A DNA stretch of 64,000 bases, taken from positions 1 to 64,000 of the forward strand of contig JAJDUI010000012.1 of the NCBI GenBank assembly GCA_022826745.1, given 5' to 3'. The stretch comes from Thermoanaerobaculia bacterium (lineage in GTDB: Bacteria > Acidobacteriota > Thermoanaerobaculia > Multivoradales > Multivoraceae). The translations under genes and the position numbers were made by a program. Below the pieces are notes generated by a model. It saw only the letters and a program-made list of their open reading frames with translations. It was not told the origin of the DNA and ran no database searches. Of the stretch, positions 8,709 to 19,175 are shown piece after piece (within the stretch, counting starts at the first letter, position 1; every line of letters begins with the position of its first letter).

Positions 8709-8716
8709 AACTAGCC
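8703..8716. repeat. Palindrome containing two opposing stop codons
   Basis: GGCTAG-AA-CTAGCC has perfect 6-bp arms and a 2-nt centre. The left arm contains the drmC TAG and the right arm holds the TAG of the opposing beta-barrel gene. It marks the right edge of the defence genes and could act as a weak bidirectional terminator, or be chance. Confidence 0.6.
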
Positions 8717-9547
8717 GCCTCCGCCGAACAGCCGCACCATGCTGACCGTCACGCCGATGCCGTCGGCCTCCACGGTCGAAGGCACGGTGACGCGGACGTC
8801 CGGGAAGTCGGCGACCCAGGATTCGTCGCCGTACCGGCTGTAGCTCGCCTCGAAGCGCAACGCGATCCGGCGGGCGTAGTCGCCGCTGCCGAACCGCTTC
8901 TCCAGGCCGAGGCCCCAGGTCGTGGCGATCGGATCCACGTCGCGGCCATCGGTCCCCGAAACGTACTCGGACGGCGAACACGGCTCAGCCGTCAGGCAGC
9001 CCTCGAAGGTCGTGCTGAAGCGCGCCTTGAAGAGCCGCACGCCGCCGAGCAGGTAGAAGCTCATGTCCCGGGACTGGAGCGATTCCGGCTCGAAGCCGAG
9101 CCGCAAGGTCAGGCCGTAGCTGCGCTTCTTGTCGAGGGACCAGGTGTCCGGCCAGCTCTCGCCCAGTTGCTTGCGTTCCGCCGACGTACCCACGCCGGCG
9201 AGCTGGCCTTCCGGTTCGCCGCTGTGGAACGTGACGTCGATTTCCGTGCTCAGGTAGGCGCCGCCGTCACTGAGGAGTGCGCGATAGCCCGCCAGGAAGC
9301 CGACCGCCAGGTCGACGGTGTCGGCCGAACTCGTGTCGTGGAACACCATGCCGCGCCGCGGTTCGGGCACCAGGGTGTCGGGATCCGTGTTGTCGACGCT
9401 CTTCGAGAAGGTGGCGTCGAACTGCTCGGCCGAGGCGGTGTAGCCGGCGTAGAAGCCGCGATCCTGGGCGAGAGACGCTCCGGCCAGGACCAGCAGCGAC
9501 GCGGCGCCGAGGCCCGCGGCCCTTCGTCGGAAGTTGCTCGTCTTCAT
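8711..9547 (-). CDS. Predicted outer-membrane beta-barrel protein, function unknown
   Basis: The 278-residue protein has a clear signal peptide (positively charged start, hydrophobic LGAASLLVLAGASLAQ, cleavage near residue 28). The mature part has alternating-residue strands such as YGLTLRLGFEP, FYLLGGVRLFKARF and RIALRFEASYSRYG, typical of a small outer-membrane barrel of about eight strands. Two cysteines (C-x-TAEPC) may form an extracellular disulphide. It is the last gene of a four-gene operon, starting 10 nt after the serine hydrolase stop. I do not recognise a specific family. Confidence 0.7.
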   Translation of the reverse strand: MKTSNFRRRAAGLGAASLLVLAGASLAQDRGFYAGYTASAEQFDATFSKSVDNTDPDTLVPEPRRGMVFHDTSSADTVDLAVGFLAGYRALLSDGGAYLSTEIDVTFHSGEPEGQLAGVGTSAERKQLGESWPDTWSLDKKRSYGLTLRLGFEPESLQSRDMSFYLLGGVRLFKARFSTTFEGCLTAEPCSPSEYVSGTDGRDVDPIATTWGLGLEKRFGSGDYARRIALRFEASYSRYGDESWVADFPDVRVTVPSTVEADGIGVTVSMVRLFGGGG

Positions 9548-9557
9548 CGCCTCGCGC

Positions 9558-10904
9558 CTACTCCACGATCGCCTGGTAGGTCAGTACTTCCATCGTCGGG
9601 CGGAGCGGATAGGTGCCGGTGGGAAGCAACTGGGTCAGCACGATGGCGACGAGGTCCTCTTCGGGGTCGACCAGGAAATCGGTCGAAGCGGCGCCGCCCC
9701 AGCCGTAGGTCCCGGGCGAGGCCGGCAGCCCGGTCAGTCCGGTGTCGGTGATCGAGTAGCCGCCCAGGCCGTAGCCCATGCCCTCGCTCATCCCCATGTC
9801 GAGGTTCAGGCTCGACATGGGCGACGGTCCGTAGGCCGATCCCAGGTGGTTGTCCATCATCAGGGCTACCGTCTGCGTCCCGAGGATCCGCACGCCGTCG
9901 AGTTCGCCGCCGTTCGCCAGCATCTGGGCGAAGCGCAGGTAGTCGCCGGCCGTGGCGACCAGGCCGGAGCCGCCCATCTCGACCTTCGGCGGCTTGCGGT
10001 AGGCGCTGGTCTCGGGATCGTCCATGACCACCATGCCGCCCTCCGGCGTCGGCGCGTAGTTGACGGCGAAACGGTCGAGCTTCTCGTCCGGAACGTGGAA
10101 GGCCGTGTCGACCATGCCCAGCGGATCGAAGATGCGCTCCTTCAGGAACTCGCCGAAGGTCTGCCCGGAAGCGACCTCGACCACGCGGCCGGCGACCTCG
10201 AGGCCGACGCTGTAGTTCCAGGCGGTGCCGGGGTGAGCCAACAGGGGCTGCTTCGCCAGTTCCCGGACGTAGTGCGCCAGGTCGTCGTGGGGAACGGCGT
10301 CCGCGGAGCCCTCGAGCCCCGCGGCCGCGTAGCTGGCGGCGACCGGGCTGGGGATGAAGGTGTAGGTCAGTCCGGACGTGTGGGTCATCAGGTCGCGAAC
10401 GACGATCGGCCGCCGCGGCGGCTCCGTCTCCATGACGTCGCCGTCGCCCGAGACGTAGACCTGCGTGTCGGCGAACTCGGGGAGAATCGCGGCCAGCGGC
10501 GTCGACAGCAGGAAGTGGCCCTCCTCCCAGAGCATCATCAGCGCCGCCGAGGCGATCGGCTTGGTCATCGAGTACATGCGGAAGAGCGTGTCCTCGGTCA
10601 TCGGCTCGCCGGCTTCGACGTCCTGGTAGCCGCTGGCCTCGAAGTGCACGACCTGACCTTCGCGGGCGACGACGGTGATCACGCCGGACAGCTTGCCGTC
10701 CGTCACGTAGCTCTCGAAGGCCGGCCGGATCCGGTCGAGCCGCTCGCTCGACATGCCGGCGCTCTCGGGCGTGACGCGTGGAAGGCCGGCGAAGGTCTCG
10801 CCGGCGCCGGCCGTGTCGCCCGATTCCTTGGGCGCACACGCGGCGAGCAGGACTGCGGCGAGCATGGAGGCGAAAGCGACGGTGAAGATCTTTCGTGCGT
10901 GCAT
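9558..10904 (-). CDS. Beta-lactamase-family serine hydrolase, predicted lipoprotein
   Basis: This 448-residue protein belongs to the class C beta-lactamase / esterase EstB superfamily. The N-terminus is a lipoprotein signal with lipobox LLAAC near residues 18-22, so it should be lipid-anchored and periplasm-facing. The nucleophile motif SMTK lies near residue 112 (SxxK) and WNYSVGLEV supplies the YxN-like tyrosine. The C-terminal GWGGAASTDFLVDP resembles the region replacing KTG in esterase-type members. Substrate is unknown; an esterase or peptidase role is more likely than antibiotic resistance. The start has GAGAGGA 7 nt upstream, just after the stop of the preceding gene. Confidence 0.85.
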   Translation of the reverse strand: MHARKIFTVAFASMLAAVLLAACAPKESGDTAGAGETFAGLPRVTPESAGMSSERLDRIRPAFESYVTDGKLSGVITVVAREGQVVHFEASGYQDVEAGEPMTEDTLFRMYSMTKPIASAALMMLWEEGHFLLSTPLAAILPEFADTQVYVSGDGDVMETEPPRRPIVVRDLMTHTSGLTYTFIPSPVAASYAAAGLEGSADAVPHDDLAHYVRELAKQPLLAHPGTAWNYSVGLEVAGRVVEVASGQTFGEFLKERIFDPLGMVDTAFHVPDEKLDRFAVNYAPTPEGGMVVMDDPETSAYRKPPKVEMGGSGLVATAGDYLRFAQMLANGGELDGVRILGTQTVALMMDNHLGSAYGPSPMSSLNLDMGMSEGMGYGLGGYSITDTGLTGLPASPGTYGWGGAASTDFLVDPEEDLVAIVLTQLLPTGTYPLRPTMEVLTYQAIVE

Positions 10905-10918
10905 ATCGGATTCCTCTC

Positions 10919-12199
<1,281 letters not shown>

Positions 12200-12204
12200 G
12201 AGCG

Positions 12205-13551
12205 CTAGTCGGCGGCCAGGGAGACACGGATGATCTCCTCGTCGTTCCTCGCGACGATGTGGCGGTTGGCATAGGCCGGGTGCGTCCAGTTCACCATCGC
12301 GTCGAAGAGCCGCCGCGGACCGAAGCCCGATTGCGTCGTGGGTTCGATCAGTCTGGCGCGATCGATCTCCTCGTAGCCGTCCCGCGAGAAGCGGGCGATG
12401 ATCAGGTCGCCAAGGTCGTTGTTGACGAACCAGCGGTCGCCGTGCCTGACCATGAAGGCCGCGCCCCAACGGCCCTGGCGGGTCATCTCGTCGCTCTCCC
12501 AGAGCCGTGAGCCATCCGCGGCGTTCAGACCTCGGAGCTGGCCGTAGCTGCAGACCCCGTAGATCGTGTCGCCCTCGAGGATGGGCGTCGTGATCAGGGA
12601 GTGGAGTCCGTCGGTCTCCTCCGGCATCTCGCTGCGGCTCTGACCGCGCCACAGCTCCCGAACCTCGGGCTTCTCGGAGTCGAACTCGAGCAGCAGCGAA
12701 CCGCGGTAGAACTGGCTGAAGAGCAGCCGGTCGCCGTCGACCACCGGAGTCGTCACCGTCATCCCCGAGGCCACCTCCCAGGGCACGCTCCAGTACACCT
12801 CGCCGGTCGCCGGGTTGAGCGAGTTGACCGCCTTCGGCTCCCAGACGATGAGCTGCTCGACGCCGCCGCGCTCGAAGATCATCGGCTGGCCGTAACCCAT
12901 CTCCCAGTCCGAGGAAAGCGACCGCCAGACCTCTTCGCCCGTGTGCTTGTCGAAAGCGATCACCTTGCCGTCCGGTTCAGCGCCCACGACCTGAATCAAC
13001 AGGTCGCCGTGGACGAGCGGCGAGCTCGTGAAGCCCCAGATCGTGATGCTGGCATTGCCCTGCTCCACGGAGTCGTAGCTCCAGATCACCTCGCCCGTCT
13101 CGGCTTCAAGCGCGATCAGATGGCCAACGGCGCCCATCACGTAGAGCGTGTCGCCGTCGATGGTCGGCGTCGAACGGGGACCGATCGCGTAGCTCTGCTG
13201 CAGCGCCGAGTAGTTCACGTCCCACTCGTGACTCCAGAGCTCCTCGCCGGTCTCCTCGTCGAGCGCCAGGATGCGTTCCTTCCCCGTGATGGCGCGTGTT
13301 CCCTCGATACGCTGCCAGTCCGTGACGAACACGCGGCCGTCCGCCACCACCGGCCCCGAGTAGCCGCCGCGGATGGGAACCCGCCACACCGCCTCGAGGC
13401 CCTCCTCGGGGAACTGCTCCAGGATGCCGTCCTCCTGCCACACGCCGGAGCGGTCGGCGCCCCGCCACTGCGGCCAGTCGTCGGCTACGGCCGGCACCGT
13501 CAACGTCATCCCCAGCACGATGCCAAGGGTGCGAATCGCTATGGCTTGCAC
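12205..13551 (-). CDS. Secreted PQQ-binding-like beta-propeller protein
   Basis: The 448-residue product starts with a signal peptide ending PAVADDWPQWRG, followed by propeller repeats of the form ALDEETGEELW, ALEAETGEVIW, AFDKHTGEEVW and SLNPATGEVYW. This is the Trp-docking propeller of PQQ-like proteins that often lack a cofactor; there is no dehydrogenase active-site Cys pair visible. Periplasmic location is expected. It leads the four-gene operon. A second, divergent member of the family occurs at 42950-44320. Confidence 0.85.
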   Translation of the reverse strand: MQAIAIRTLGIVLGMTLTVPAVADDWPQWRGADRSGVWQEDGILEQFPEEGLEAVWRVPIRGGYSGPVVADGRVFVTDWQRIEGTRAITGKERILALDEETGEELWSHEWDVNYSALQQSYAIGPRSTPTIDGDTLYVMGAVGHLIALEAETGEVIWSYDSVEQGNASITIWGFTSSPLVHGDLLIQVVGAEPDGKVIAFDKHTGEEVWRSLSSDWEMGYGQPMIFERGGVEQLIVWEPKAVNSLNPATGEVYWSVPWEVASGMTVTTPVVDGDRLLFSQFYRGSLLLEFDSEKPEVRELWRGQSRSEMPEETDGLHSLITTPILEGDTIYGVCSYGQLRGLNAADGSRLWESDEMTRQGRWGAAFMVRHGDRWFVNNDLGDLIIARFSRDGYEEIDRARLIEPTTQSGFGPRRLFDAMVNWTHPAYANRHIVARNDEEIIRVSLAAD

Positions 13552-13628
13552 GAAACGGCCTCCTCGCTGACGGCACCCGGCACGGGCGTCGCCCTGTTCC
13601 GATTGGAGGCGCTACGGTAACAGCAAGC

Positions 13629-13664
13629 GCCGCCGGCAGAAGGTGACACCTTGCTGCCGGCGGC
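13629..13664 (-). terminator. Strong intrinsic-type hairpin downstream of glnA
   Basis: GCCGCCGGCAG and CTGCCGGCGGC (11-bp perfect arms) enclose AAGGTG-A-CACCTT, giving a stem of about 17 bp with a single bulge and a tiny loop. It lies 22 nt beyond the glnA stop on the minus strand. The 3' flank GCTTGCTGTT is only modestly T-rich. It separates glnA from the exported-protein operon. Confidence 0.75.
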
Positions 13665-13686
13665 CAGTTACCTGCTCGTTTGAGGT

Positions 13687-15108
13687 CTAGATGTCGTAGT
13701 ACAGCGCGAACTCGTGCGGGTGCGGCCGCAGGGCCACTTCCTGGCACTCGCTCTCCCGCTTGTACGCGATGTGGTTCTCGATCACGTCCTCGTCGAACAC
13801 GCCGCCCGCGGTCAGGAACTCGTGGTCCTCCTCGAGGGCGTCGAGCGCCTCGTCGAGGGTCGCCGGCGTGGTCGGAACGCCCTGGCTCTCCTCCGGAGAC
13901 AGATCGTAGATATCGACGTCGAGTGAGCTGCCCGGGTCGATCTCGTTCTGAATGCCGTCGAGCGCCGCCATCAGCAGAGCCGCGAAGGCGAGGTACGGGT
14001 TGCAGCTCGGGTCGGGGCAACGGAACTCGACCCGCTTCGCCTTCGGCGACGGCGAGTACATCGGGATCCGCACCGCCGCGCTCCGGTTGCGCTGCGAGTA
14101 CACCAGGTTCACCGGCGCCTCGAAGCCCGGCACCAGCCGCTTGTAGCTGTTCGTCGTCGGGTTCGTGAAGGCGAGCAGCGCCGGCGCGTGCTTCAGCAGG
14201 CCGCCGATGGCGTGCATCGCCATGTCCGAGAGGCCGGCGTAGCCGTCGCCCGCGAAGAGAGGCACTCCATCCTTCCAGAGCGAGAGGTGGGTGTGCATGC
14301 CGCTGCCGTTGTCCTCGAAGAGGGGCTTCGGCATGAAGGTGACCGTCTTGCCGTGGCGGGCGGCGGTGTTCTTGATGATGTACTTGTAGAGCATCATCGC
14401 GTCCGCCATCTCAACGAGGGGCGCGAACCGCAGGTCGATCTCGGCCTGACCGCCGGTGCCGACCTCGTGGTGCTGGCACTCGGGGTTGAGACCGAGCTCC
14501 TCCATCGTGAGGATCATCTCGCTCCGCATGTCCTGGTGCTTGTCGGTCGGCGGCACCGGGAAGTAGCCCTCCTTGTACCGCGGCTTGTAGCCGAGGTTCG
14601 GACCTTCGTCGGCGCCGCTGTTCCAGCGGCCCTCGATCGAGTCGACCTCGTAGAAGCCGAAGTTCGGCCCGCCGTCGAAACGCACGTCGTCGAAGATGAA
14701 GAACTCGGCCTCCGGGCCGAAGAAGGCGGTGTCCGCCAGACCCGTCGACTGCACGTAGGCCTCGGCCGCCCGGGCGACGCCGCGCGGGTCGCGGCCGTAG
14801 CTCTCCCGCGTGATCGGATCAACGATGTTGCAGGTCATGACGAGCGTCTTGTGCTCGAAGTACGGGTCGATGAACGCCGTGTCCGCGTCGGGGACGACGA
14901 GCATGTCCGACTCGTTGATCACCTGCCAGCCGCGGATGCTCGAGCCGTCGAAGCCGAGCCCGTCCTCGAAGGTGCCCTCGTCGACCTCGCGGGCCGGCAC
15001 CGAGAAGTGCTGCCACAAGCCGGGAAAGTCGGTGAACCGGAAATCTACGATCTGGACCCCCTCATCGCGGATCCGATCGAGAATCGACTTGGGGCTTGCT
15101 CCTGACAT
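13687..15108 (-). CDS. glnA: Glutamine synthetase type I
   Basis: The 473-residue enzyme makes glutamine from glutamate, ammonia and ATP in the cytoplasm. GSI landmarks are present: [10 protein letters not shown] near residue 50, [12 protein letters not shown] near 125, the ATP-site segment and [15 protein letters not shown] near 320, and the region IYDLSPEE near residue 401, whose Tyr matches the adenylylation site of E. coli GlnA. Regulation by an adenylyltransferase is therefore possible. The ATG at 15108 has an excellent AAAGGAGA ribosome site, so the 28-codon upstream extension in the ORF track is not used. It is monocistronic, with a hairpin terminator downstream. Confidence 0.95.
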   Translation of the reverse strand: MSGASPKSILDRIRDEGVQIVDFRFTDFPGLWQHFSVPAREVDEGTFEDGLGFDGSSIRGWQVINESDMLVVPDADTAFIDPYFEHKTLVMTCNIVDPITRESYGRDPRGVARAAEAYVQSTGLADTAFFGPEAEFFIFDDVRFDGGPNFGFYEVDSIEGRWNSGADEGPNLGYKPRYKEGYFPVPPTDKHQDMRSEMILTMEELGLNPECQHHEVGTGGQAEIDLRFAPLVEMADAMMLYKYIIKNTAARHGKTVTFMPKPLFEDNGSGMHTHLSLWKDGVPLFAGDGYAGLSDMAMHAIGGLLKHAPALLAFTNPTTNSYKRLVPGFEAPVNLVYSQRNRSAAVRIPMYSPSPKAKRVEFRCPDPSCNPYLAFAALLMAALDGIQNEIDPGSSLDVDIYDLSPEESQGVPTTPATLDEALDALEEDHEFLTAGGVFDEDVIENHIAYKRESECQEVALRPHPHEFALYYDI

Positions 15109-15426
15109 GAAGTTCTCCTTTGCTGTTCCTTGCTGCGGACCGAGCCGCGCCAAATCTGTTGTGGCCGAGACGCCGCCCGGCCGCACGCTCAAACACGAAT
15201 CGCCAAGGCCGCGTGTCTATCAGCGCGGCCATGAACTAGGCAAGCCACGGGCCGCATGCTGCGGATTTTCGGTAGCAACGTCCATGCCCAACCCGCGTTT
15301 CGGGCAAGAACCGGCCTCCGCGCTGCGTATGAACCGCCCGAACCATCCGGCCAGGCTTCGCGGAGGCGACAACTCTGTCGTCTGCAGGCCCCCGGATCCC
15401 ACGTTTCTGTAGCGCCGCCTGGGCCG
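15109..15426. other. glnA leader and upstream intergenic region
   Basis: This 318-base gap holds the glnA ribosome-binding site next to 15108 and should contain the glnA promoter. I looked for a sigma54 -24/-12 element expected of a nitrogen-regulated gene and did not find a convincing one, nor a clear sigma70 pair. No gene or RNA is recognisable; ORFs here are shadows. Confidence 0.5.
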
Positions 15427-16749
15427 CTACCCGGTCTCCAGGCGGCTCAGGACGGCCGCATCCTCGCGCCAGCCCGGCTCCGTCCGCACCCGCAGCTCCA
15501 GGTAGACCCGCCGCTCCAGGAACTCCTGCAGATCCTGTCGCGCAGCCGTGCCGATCTCCTTGATCCGCTTTCCGCCCCGGCCGACGACGATCCCCTTGTG
15601 GCTCTCCCGATCGACCAGGATGCTGGCAAGCAGGTCCGTCCGCTCCTCGCCGTCCTCCCAGGCTTCGATGACGACCGCGGTCGTGAACGGCAGCTCGTCG
15701 CGCGTCTGCTCCAGCACCTTCTCGCGGATCATCTCCGCGACGAGGAAGCGCTCGGTGTGGACCGTCAGCAGCTCCGGGTCGTGGCGCGGCTCCCCCGGCG
15801 GCAGGTGGCTCCAGAGGAGTTCGAGCAGCTCGTCCACGCCGTCACCGGTGAGGGCAGAGACGGGGACGATCTCCTCGAACACGCCGCGGCCCGCATAGCG
15901 CTCGATCTCGGGCAGCAGTCGGGGCTTGGCGATCAGGTCGATCTTGTTCAGCAGGCAGAACATGGACCTGCCGCGCTCGGCCGCCGCGGCGACGAGATCG
16001 AGAGCGTAGGCGTCGCCCCGGCCGAACGGCGTCGCCGCGTCCCGCAGCAGACACACGACATCGGCTTCCTTGAGCGCCGCCGCGGCGGCATGGACCATCC
16101 GTCGGTTCAGGCGGTGCAGGGGCCGGTGCAGGCCGGGCGTGTCGTGAAACACCATCTGGCCTCGCTCCGTGCTCAGAATCCCGATCAGGCGGTGACGGGT
16201 GGTCTGCGGCTTGTCCGAGACGATCGCCAGCTTCTCCCCCAGCATGCGGTTCATCAACGTCGACTTGCCGGCGTTGGGCCTGCCCACGAGGGCTACAGTC
16301 CCGGATCGTTGGGCTCCCGGAACCTCCGACAGCTCCAGGAAGCGAGCCCGCAGCCGGGTTTCCATCGCCTCCATCTCGCCGTCGTCAGTCTCGTGGTCGT
16401 AGCCCAGGCAGTGCAGGATGCCGTGCAGCGTCAGAACCTTGAGTTCCCGTTCGAGGGAGCTCCCGCCACCGGCGCCGGCGGTCTCGACCGAGATGACGAC
16501 ATCGCCCAGGTGCCGGCCCTCCGGCGTCTCCTCGCCCGGAAAGGAGAGCACGTCCGTCGCCCTGTCGAGCTGCCGGTACCGCCGGTTCAGCTCCCGCATC
16601 TCCTCGTCGTCGACCAGGCGCAGGGTGAACGTCGCCGGCGCCGGCGCCAGTTCGGCAACCGCCTCGTCCGCCACCGCGCGGAGCCCCGGAAGACACTCGC
16701 GACACCTGGCTTCCACCGGGGCCGCGACCTGCAGATCGATCGTCGCCAC
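15427..16749 (-). CDS. YbeY-Era fusion: rRNA maturation endonuclease joined to GTPase Era
   Basis: One 440-residue ORF holds two normally separate ribosome-assembly proteins. Residues 1 to about 145 are YbeY, with the zinc motif HGILHCLGYDH near 109-119. From about 150 it is Era: G1 GRPNAGKST, effector TTRHR, DTPG, NKID, and a C-terminal KH domain with a GRGG loop near residue 390. Both act on 16S rRNA 3'-end maturation, so fusion is functionally sensible. The junction (LELSEVPGAQRSGTVALVG) contains almost no linker. It is the last gene of a long operon, 8 nt after pgpH, matching the common phoH-pgpH-ybeY-era order. Confidence 0.9.
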   Translation of the reverse strand: MATIDLQVAAPVEARCRECLPGLRAVADEAVAELAPAPATFTLRLVDDEEMRELNRRYRQLDRATDVLSFPGEETPEGRHLGDVVISVETAGAGGGSSLERELKVLTLHGILHCLGYDHETDDGEMEAMETRLRARFLELSEVPGAQRSGTVALVGRPNAGKSTLMNRMLGEKLAIVSDKPQTTRHRLIGILSTERGQMVFHDTPGLHRPLHRLNRRMVHAAAAALKEADVVCLLRDAATPFGRGDAYALDLVAAAAERGRSMFCLLNKIDLIAKPRLLPEIERYAGRGVFEEIVPVSALTGDGVDELLELLWSHLPPGEPRHDPELLTVHTERFLVAEMIREKVLEQTRDELPFTTAVVIEAWEDGEERTDLLASILVDRESHKGIVVGRGGKRIKEIGTAARQDLQEFLERRVYLELRVRTEPGWREDAAVLSRLETG

Positions 16750-16757
16750 CGGCGGAG

Positions 16758-19175
16758 TCAGTCGCTACCCGGAGCGCCGCCGGCGCCGCCGGGCAGGACC
16801 CGCAACGGACCGCGGCCACCGCGTCCGAACTCGAACCCCGGGTACTCCACCCGATGATGATGCACCGTCCTCAGGACATTCTGCAGGGTGTAGCGCATCC
16901 GCCGGAGGTCGGCGAGCGTCAGGTCGGTCTGGCTGAACTGATCGTCCTCGAGGATGTCGTTCAGCAGTCGTTCGACCAGCGCACGGATCGACTTCTCGGA
17001 GAAGTCGCCGAGCGTACGGCTCGCCGCCTCGACGGTGTCGGCCACCATCAGCGCGGCAAGCGTCTTGCTCTGGGGCATCGGGCCCGGGTACCGGTACTGG
17101 TGTTCGTTGACCTCCTCGCCCGCTTCTGCCTGCTCCTTCGCCTTGGCCAGGAAGTAGTTCAGCCTGCGCGTGCCGTGGTGCTGCTCGATGGCGTCGACGA
17201 TCGGTTGCGGCAGCCGGTTCTCGCGCGCCAGTCGCGCGCCTTCCTTGACGTGATCGATGATGATCAGGGAGGACATGGAGGGCGAGAGGCTGTCGTGCGG
17301 GTTGTCGCCCTCGCGCTGGTTCTCGACGTAGTACTGCGGCCGCAGCACCTTGCCGATGTCGTGGTAGAGGCCGCCGACATAGGCGAGGGTCGGATTCCCG
17401 CCGACCGCCTCGCAGCAGGCCTTCGCCAGGTGCGCGACCATCAGGGAATGCTGGAACGTCCCGGGCGCCTCGAACGCGAGGCGTTGCAGCAGCGGCAGGT
17501 TCGTGTCAGAGAGTTCCAGCAGCTTGATGTCCGTGGTCCTGAACAGCACCGCCTCGAACACCGGAACGGCGAAGCTGACCGCGGCCGCGACCATCAGGCC
17601 GCCCAGGAACCCGCAGAGCACCTCGAACCCCCAGACGGCCACCGTGACGCCATCCCCGAGCAGCGTCAGCATCGTCACCGACGCGACGTTGACGAGTCCG
17701 ACCAGCAGGCCCGCTCTCGTCACCGCGGACCGCCGCTTCAACTGGTCGAGCGCGAACACCGCGGCGAGGCTGCCGGTCAGGCAGTAGAGCATCGTGCCGC
17801 CCGCCAGCCCGAGTTCCGCGTTCGCCGCCTCCACCCAACCCAGCCGGCCGACCAGGACAGAGAAGACGACGCCGGCGAGCAGGCCGGCGCCGCGACCGTA
17901 GAGCACTGACACGAGCAGCGCCACCGCCGCGAAGGGGATCGCGAACACGTAGCTCCGCGCCGAACTCAGGGCCTCGATCGGGAACGAGGCGGCCAGGGCA
18001 TCCGCAACCAGGAATCCGACCCGGGTCGCCGCCAGGCCCAGGACGAGAATCAGGACGACGCTGCCGAAGTCGCGGCCCTCCACCGCGACCAGGCGCTTGC
18101 GGCGAAACGCCACCCACAGGAACGCCACCGCGAGGCTGAGCACCAGGGCCGACGCCAGCGGCGACCGAAGGAGGATCAGACTGCTTTCGCTGCCGGTCAT
18201 CTCCCGCAGCAGACGCATCGACTCCGGGTCGACCTCGTCGCCCTTGCGCACGATGACCTGACCGGCCCGAATCTGGTTGAACACCGGCCCGACGTCTTCC
18301 GCCGCGGCGTTACGCCGTTCCTGGGTCTCGTTCAGGTTCAGGTAGACGTTGGGCGCCAGGTTGACCATCAGGAAGTCGACGACCGTTTCCCGCTCGGCCC
18401 GCGACCACCCCGCCCAGCGGCCGACCTCCGCCTCCAGGTAGGCCTCCACCTCGACCGGATAGCCGCGATAGCCGAAGAGGTCGAACTCGACCGACTCCTC
18501 GCCGGTCTGCATGTTGTGCAGCGTGACGCCCTCGAGGCGGTTCTGGAGCAGCGTCTCCTTGTTCTCCACGATCCCGGCCCGGAGCAGCAGCCCCACCAGG
18601 CGGGTCAGGCGTTCCTCCAATTCCGCGCCTTCGTCCTCGCCGCCCGTACGGGCCGCCAGCAGGTCCGCGTGGCCTTCATCGACCCGCAGGCCGCTACCGA
18701 CCCTCAGCCGTCGCAGCCGCTCCTCGGCCACGTCCTCCTCGGGCAGGAGCTCGGCCACCTCGTCGAAGCCCCGCTCGATCGCGAACAGGTTCGCGATCCG
18801 CCCCTCGACTTCGTCGGCCTGAACAGCGTCGAAATCGTAGAGCGGACGGACGTCGGCGCGCGCCCGCTGCTGCAGTTCCTCCGAGGTCTCCTCGTCGAGC
18901 AGCAGCACGTCCCGGGTCGCGTGGTAGTCGCGGTTCGCGATGTCTCCCACGCCCAGATCCGGCCGGAAGAACACCCCTGGCGGCGCCATGATCCAGACGC
19001 CGGCCAGGACCATGACGACGACCCAGACGATGTCGCGTTCCAGCGCGTAGTGCCACAGGCCGGCGACGGTCACGCGGTCGCCGTGGCGCCGGTACATGCT
19101 ACGGCGGAGCCGCTTGCGAGCCTCCCGCCTGCGGTCCGACCGGCGGCGCTTCGGCGCCTTGACGGCCGCGGTCAC
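16758..19175 (-). CDS. pgpH: 7TM-HD family phosphohydrolase (PgpH-like)
   Basis: The 805-residue membrane protein has a basic N-terminus, one TM helix near residues 50-66 (VWVVVMVLAGVWIMAPPG) and a large extracytoplasmic 7TMR-HDED-type region. A cluster of about seven TM helices (about 330-550) and a cytoplasmic HD domain follow (HSLMVAHL near 577, YHDIGK near 604). In Listeria this family is a c-di-AMP phosphodiesterase; the substrate here is not proven. The ATG overlaps the phoH stop by 4 nt. Confidence 0.87.
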   Translation of the reverse strand: MTAAVKAPKRRRSDRRREARKRLRRSMYRRHGDRVTVAGLWHYALERDIVWVVVMVLAGVWIMAPPGVFFRPDLGVGDIANRDYHATRDVLLLDEETSEELQQRARADVRPLYDFDAVQADEVEGRIANLFAIERGFDEVAELLPEEDVAEERLRRLRVGSGLRVDEGHADLLAARTGGEDEGAELEERLTRLVGLLLRAGIVENKETLLQNRLEGVTLHNMQTGEESVEFDLFGYRGYPVEVEAYLEAEVGRWAGWSRAERETVVDFLMVNLAPNVYLNLNETQERRNAAAEDVGPVFNQIRAGQVIVRKGDEVDPESMRLLREMTGSESSLILLRSPLASALVLSLAVAFLWVAFRRKRLVAVEGRDFGSVVLILVLGLAATRVGFLVADALAASFPIEALSSARSYVFAIPFAAVALLVSVLYGRGAGLLAGVVFSVLVGRLGWVEAANAELGLAGGTMLYCLTGSLAAVFALDQLKRRSAVTRAGLLVGLVNVASVTMLTLLGDGVTVAVWGFEVLCGFLGGLMVAAAVSFAVPVFEAVLFRTTDIKLLELSDTNLPLLQRLAFEAPGTFQHSLMVAHLAKACCEAVGGNPTLAYVGGLYHDIGKVLRPQYYVENQREGDNPHDSLSPSMSSLIIIDHVKEGARLARENRLPQPIVDAIEQHHGTRRLNYFLAKAKEQAEAGEEVNEHQYRYPGPMPQSKTLAALMVADTVEAASRTLGDFSEKSIRALVERLLNDILEDDQFSQTDLTLADLRRMRYTLQNVLRTVHHHRVEYPGFEFGRGGRGPLRVLPGGAGGAPGSD

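Noticed and set aside
9558-10904. Antibiotic-resistance beta-lactamase
   Set aside because: The fold family is shared, but the C-terminal region is of esterase type and the context is an exported-protein operon; no evidence for beta-lactam hydrolysis.
15109-15426. Sigma54 promoter for glnA
   Set aside because: I looked for TGGCAC-N5-TTGC spacing on the minus strand and found only poor matches.
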